Below are positions 62,077 to 64,000 of a stretch of 64,000 bases of DNA, one piece after another (position 1 is the first letter of the stretch; each line of letters starts with the position of its first letter). The notes below the pieces were generated by a model, which made no database searches, was not told the DNA's origin, and saw only the letters and a list, made by a program, of their open reading frames with translations. The position numbers were made by a program, and so were the translations under genes. Location: the NCBI RefSeq assembly GCF_018603885.1, contig NZ_JAHGAW010000015.1:61840-125839 (forward strand), in the 5' to 3' direction. The stretch is from Sphingobium nicotianae (GTDB lineage Bacteria > Pseudomonadota > Alphaproteobacteria > Sphingomonadales > Sphingomonadaceae).

Positions 62077-62408
62077 GCGATCAGCGCTCCGCCGCCGAAG
62101 CTGAAGAAGCTCAGGAAGAAGCTCGATGCCGCGAAGGCGATCGACAGGCCGAAGATTATCTGGATCAGGCGGCGGAAGCCCCCGGCAGTCTCCCCGAAGG
62201 CGAGGGTCAGGCCGGTGACGATGATGATGATCACCGCCACGATCTTGGCGACGGGACCCTGCACCGAATCCAGCACCTGCTGCAGGGGCTGCTCCCACGG
62301 CATCCCGGTTCCGGCGGCGTGCGCCTTGGTGGCGATGGCCAGTCCGAGGCCGATGACGGCGCCGGCAAGGAAGGTGGTGCGGCGGTCGGGAATCCTGATG
62401 GCAGTCAT
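62073..62408 (-). CDS. trbC: conjugal transfer protein TrbC (VirB2-like pilin)
   Basis: A 111-residue pre-pilin. Signal segment 1-31 (ends KAHA), then two hydrophobic helices: GPVAKIVAVIIIIVTGLTLA with FGETAGGFRR, and IIFGLSIAFAASSFFLSFF. It would be processed and, in P-type systems, cyclised to form the pilus. The ATG at 62408 was chosen for the signal peptide. It lies between trbB and trbD. Confidence 0.94.
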   Translation of the reverse strand: MTAIRIPDRRTTFLAGAVIGLGLAIATKAHAAGTGMPWEQPLQQVLDSVQGPVAKIVAVIIIIVTGLTLAFGETAGGFRRLIQIIFGLSIAFAASSFFLSFFSFGGGALIA

Positions 62409-62410
62409 GA

Positions 62411-63397
62411 TCAATCTCCTTGGTTGCGAGGGACGAGAAGCTCGGTGAGGGCGTAGGCGCCGGTGTCGGGGTCGAGTGGTCCGACCCGCGCGATGCTGGC
62501 GATCCGGCGCTGGGTGCCGCGGCCGGCGATGAAGACGATGATGTCGATCGCTTCCGCGATCAGCTGGCGGGGCACCGTGATCACGGCCTCCTGGACGAGC
62601 TGCTCGATCCGGTAGAGGGCGGCGATCGCGCTGTTCGCGTGGACGGTGGCGATCCCGCCCGGGTGGCCGGTGTTCCAGGCCTTGAGCATGTCGAGGGCTT
62701 CGGGGCCGCGAACCTCGCCGACGATGATTCGATCGGGCCGGAGCCGCATGGTCGATCGGACCAGGTCGGTCATCGACACCGCCCCGGGGCGGGTCCGCAG
62801 AGCTACCGTATCGGGCAGCGGGCACTGCAGTTCGCGGGTGTCCTCGATGAGGATCACGCGTGCATCGACCCACGCCATCTCGGCCAGCAGCGCATTGGCA
62901 AGCGTTGTCTTGCCCGAGCTCGTGCCGCCGGCGACGAGGATGTTGAAGCGCTGGGTGACCGCGGCGCGCAGGGCATCCGCAGCCGGCTCCATCATGATCC
63001 CGTCGGCCACATAATCGTCGAGCGTGTGGAGCCGCTCGGCGGGCTTGCGGATCGAGAAGCAGGGTGCCGTCGACACCGGCGGCAGCACGCCTTCGAAGCG
63101 TTCGCCGGCGCGACCTTCGGCATGTGGCGGCAGCTCCGCCGATACGATCGGCGAGCCGTCATGGACCTCCGCCCGCGCATGGCTGGCGACGAGGCGAATG
63201 ATCCGTTCGACCTGCTCCCGATCGAGACGGACGCCGGTGTCCGTCCGGCCCTCGCCAAGGCGGTCCAGCCTGAGCGCGCCGTCCGGATTGACCATGATCT
63301 CGACGACCTGGGCGTCCGCCAGCGCCAGGGCGATATCGGGGCCCATCGCCGTGCGCAGCATGACACGGCGGCGATCCCGGGCGAGCGCGCCGCTCAT
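62411..63397 (-). CDS. trbB: conjugal transfer ATPase TrbB (VirB11-like)
   Basis: A 328-residue hexameric secretion ATPase: N-terminal domain DAQVVEIMVNPDGALRLDRL, Walker A AGGTSSGKTTLANALL (157-164), Asp box ILIEDTRELQC, and MRLRPDRIIVGEVRGPEALD with the His box TGHPGGIATVHANS. Its start overlaps the copG-like gene by 4 bp and trbC follows 2 bp later. Confidence 0.96.
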   Translation of the reverse strand: MSGALARDRRRVMLRTAMGPDIALALADAQVVEIMVNPDGALRLDRLGEGRTDTGVRLDREQVERIIRLVASHARAEVHDGSPIVSAELPPHAEGRAGERFEGVLPPVSTAPCFSIRKPAERLHTLDDYVADGIMMEPAADALRAAVTQRFNILVAGGTSSGKTTLANALLAEMAWVDARVILIEDTRELQCPLPDTVALRTRPGAVSMTDLVRSTMRLRPDRIIVGEVRGPEALDMLKAWNTGHPGGIATVHANSAIAALYRIEQLVQEAVITVPRQLIAEAIDIIVFIAGRGTQRRIASIARVGPLDPDTGAYALTELLVPRNQGD

Positions 63398-63792
63398 CGA
63401 TCCGGCTCCGCGCCGAGCGTGCGCCGTCCGGCGGCGACCTGGCGGCCGACCTGCCCCACGAAAGCCTCGAACCGCTCGCGGCCGATCGCACGTCCCGCCT
63501 GATCTCCGTCGGCAAGCGGGGCCTGGATCGAGAGTTCGAACCGGATGAAGAGCGCGAGCGTCTCGAGAAGGACGTAGCCGTCGCGCTCGATGCGCGAGAG
63601 CGCGTTCGTCATGCGATCGAGCCTCAGCCCGAACCGGTCGTCCAGTTCGGACGATCCGCGGCGGTCGAGCCAGGCCGTCAGGGCATCGGCAAGGATCGCC
63701 GATTTGGTCGCCCCGGGCTTTGCCGAGAGGGCTTCGAGCCGATCACTGAGCGGCTTCGCGAGGAACAGCTGATGGCGGACCTTCTCGACCAT
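63394..63792 (-). CDS. CopG-family ribbon-helix-helix regulator
   Basis: A 132-residue protein with an N-terminal ribbon-helix-helix: VRHQLFLAKPLSDRLEALSA, KPGATKSAILADALTAWLDR. The C-terminal part is a helical region of unknown role. This gene stands between traG and trbB in many proteobacterial conjugative elements and is thought to regulate transfer. It overlaps trbB by ATGA and starts 2 bp after traG. Confidence 0.9.
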   Translation of the reverse strand: MVEKVRHQLFLAKPLSDRLEALSAKPGATKSAILADALTAWLDRRGSSELDDRFGLRLDRMTNALSRIERDGYVLLETLALFIRFELSIQAPLADGDQAGRAIGRERFEAFVGQVGRQVAAGRRTLGAEPDR

Positions 63793-63794
63793 GG

Positions 63795-64000
63795 TCAGAA
63801 GTCCAGCTGCAGGTCGTCGGGACGCGACGACGCGGAATCGATGGCGTAGACGGCGCGCGTGGCGGCGAGCGATCGGGCCTGGTCCATCGCGCGCTTGTCG
63901 GTGGCAGCATCGGTGTCGTCGTCGCCGAGACCGAGGACATCGGCCGGACCCACGTCCTGCTGTACGGGCGCCTCAAGTTCGTGCGCGGGATGCCGAACCT
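63795..64000 (-). CDS. traG: coupling protein TraG, C-terminal end
   Basis: The last 68 codons of a minus-strand frame that continues beyond the window. The translation, VRHPAHELEAPVQQDVGPAD, VLGLGDDDT and the terminal RPDDLQLDF, is the known C-terminus of the TraG/VirD4-type coupling protein of trb elements. The ATPase domain lies outside the window. It precedes the copG-like gene as in the standard order. Confidence 0.88.
   Translation of the reverse strand, partial: VRHPAHELEAPVQQDVGPADVLGLGDDDTDAATDKRAMDQARSLAATRAVYAIDSASSRPDDLQLDF

Overview
The window looks like the chromosome of a high-GC alphaproteobacterium of the Sphingomonadaceae (Sphingomonas, Sphingobium, Rhizorhabdus or a relative). 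The basis is gene content: two very large TonB-dependent receptors with a FecI/FecR pair, a Usg protein, an alphaproteobacterial glutamate-cysteine ligase, DUF1345 and DUF3667 membrane proteins, and a Trb-type conjugation module of the kind common in sphingomonad integrative elements. No rRNA operon, complete tRNA gene or CRISPR array was seen.

Positions 1-24,150 are mostly housekeeping: metK (cut by the window edge) and lnt, a YqaA-family membrane protein, ubiA, a methyltransferase, rsmE, gshA, small regulators beside their targets (TetR, AraC, HxlR, ArsR), a tandem pair of aldo/keto reductases and argG. Inside this stretch, 18,081-21,782 carries a HAD phosphatase, a UbiA prenyltransferase, an SMR/ArnE-like flippase and an ArnT-like glycosyltransferase. 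Together they suggest synthesis, flipping and use of a polyprenyl-phosphate-linked sugar, but the flippase frame is broken and the HAD and UbiA parts lie in different frames. A fragment of ubiA is duplicated beyond a glycine-zipper lipoprotein gene.

Positions 24,475-36,959 are a nutrient-uptake region: TonB receptor, ECF sigma and FecR (overlapping by ATGA), a second TonB receptor with an STN signalling domain, and two secreted M28 metallopeptidases. Between them sits a 103-residue GIY-YIG nuclease gene tightly bracketed by two inverted 35-bp palindromic repeats.

Positions 37,221-46,546 are an accessory island with visibly lower GC and different codon use. It starts near a tRNA-3'-end-like segment and ends with a catalytic-domain-only tyrosine recombinase. 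It holds a PIN-domain protein and an XRE-ImmA/IrrE metallopeptidase regulator, then a divergent operon with a 49-residue proline/histidine-rich peptide ending in glycine, an E2-E1 fusion and a JAB/JAMM protease, and then a Gabija-like pair (GajA OLD-family nuclease, GajB UvrD-like helicase). The peptide-E2/E1-JAB operon is the best candidate for an undescribed system. A perfect inverted repeat plus a third half-site in the divergent promoter suggest the XRE-ImmA protein controls it.

Positions 46,683-52,205 form a protein-homeostasis cluster: a trypsin-like protease without PDZ, groEL, groES, a small unknown protein, Usg, MarC and two Hsp20 chaperones. A DUF4062 protein follows. From 53,804 to the window end, all on the minus strand, lies the mating-pair-formation block of a P-type conjugative element (traG-copG-trbBCDEJLFGI, then a DUF2274 gene and an AlpA-like regulator). 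Its relaxase, integrase and ends would be outside the window.
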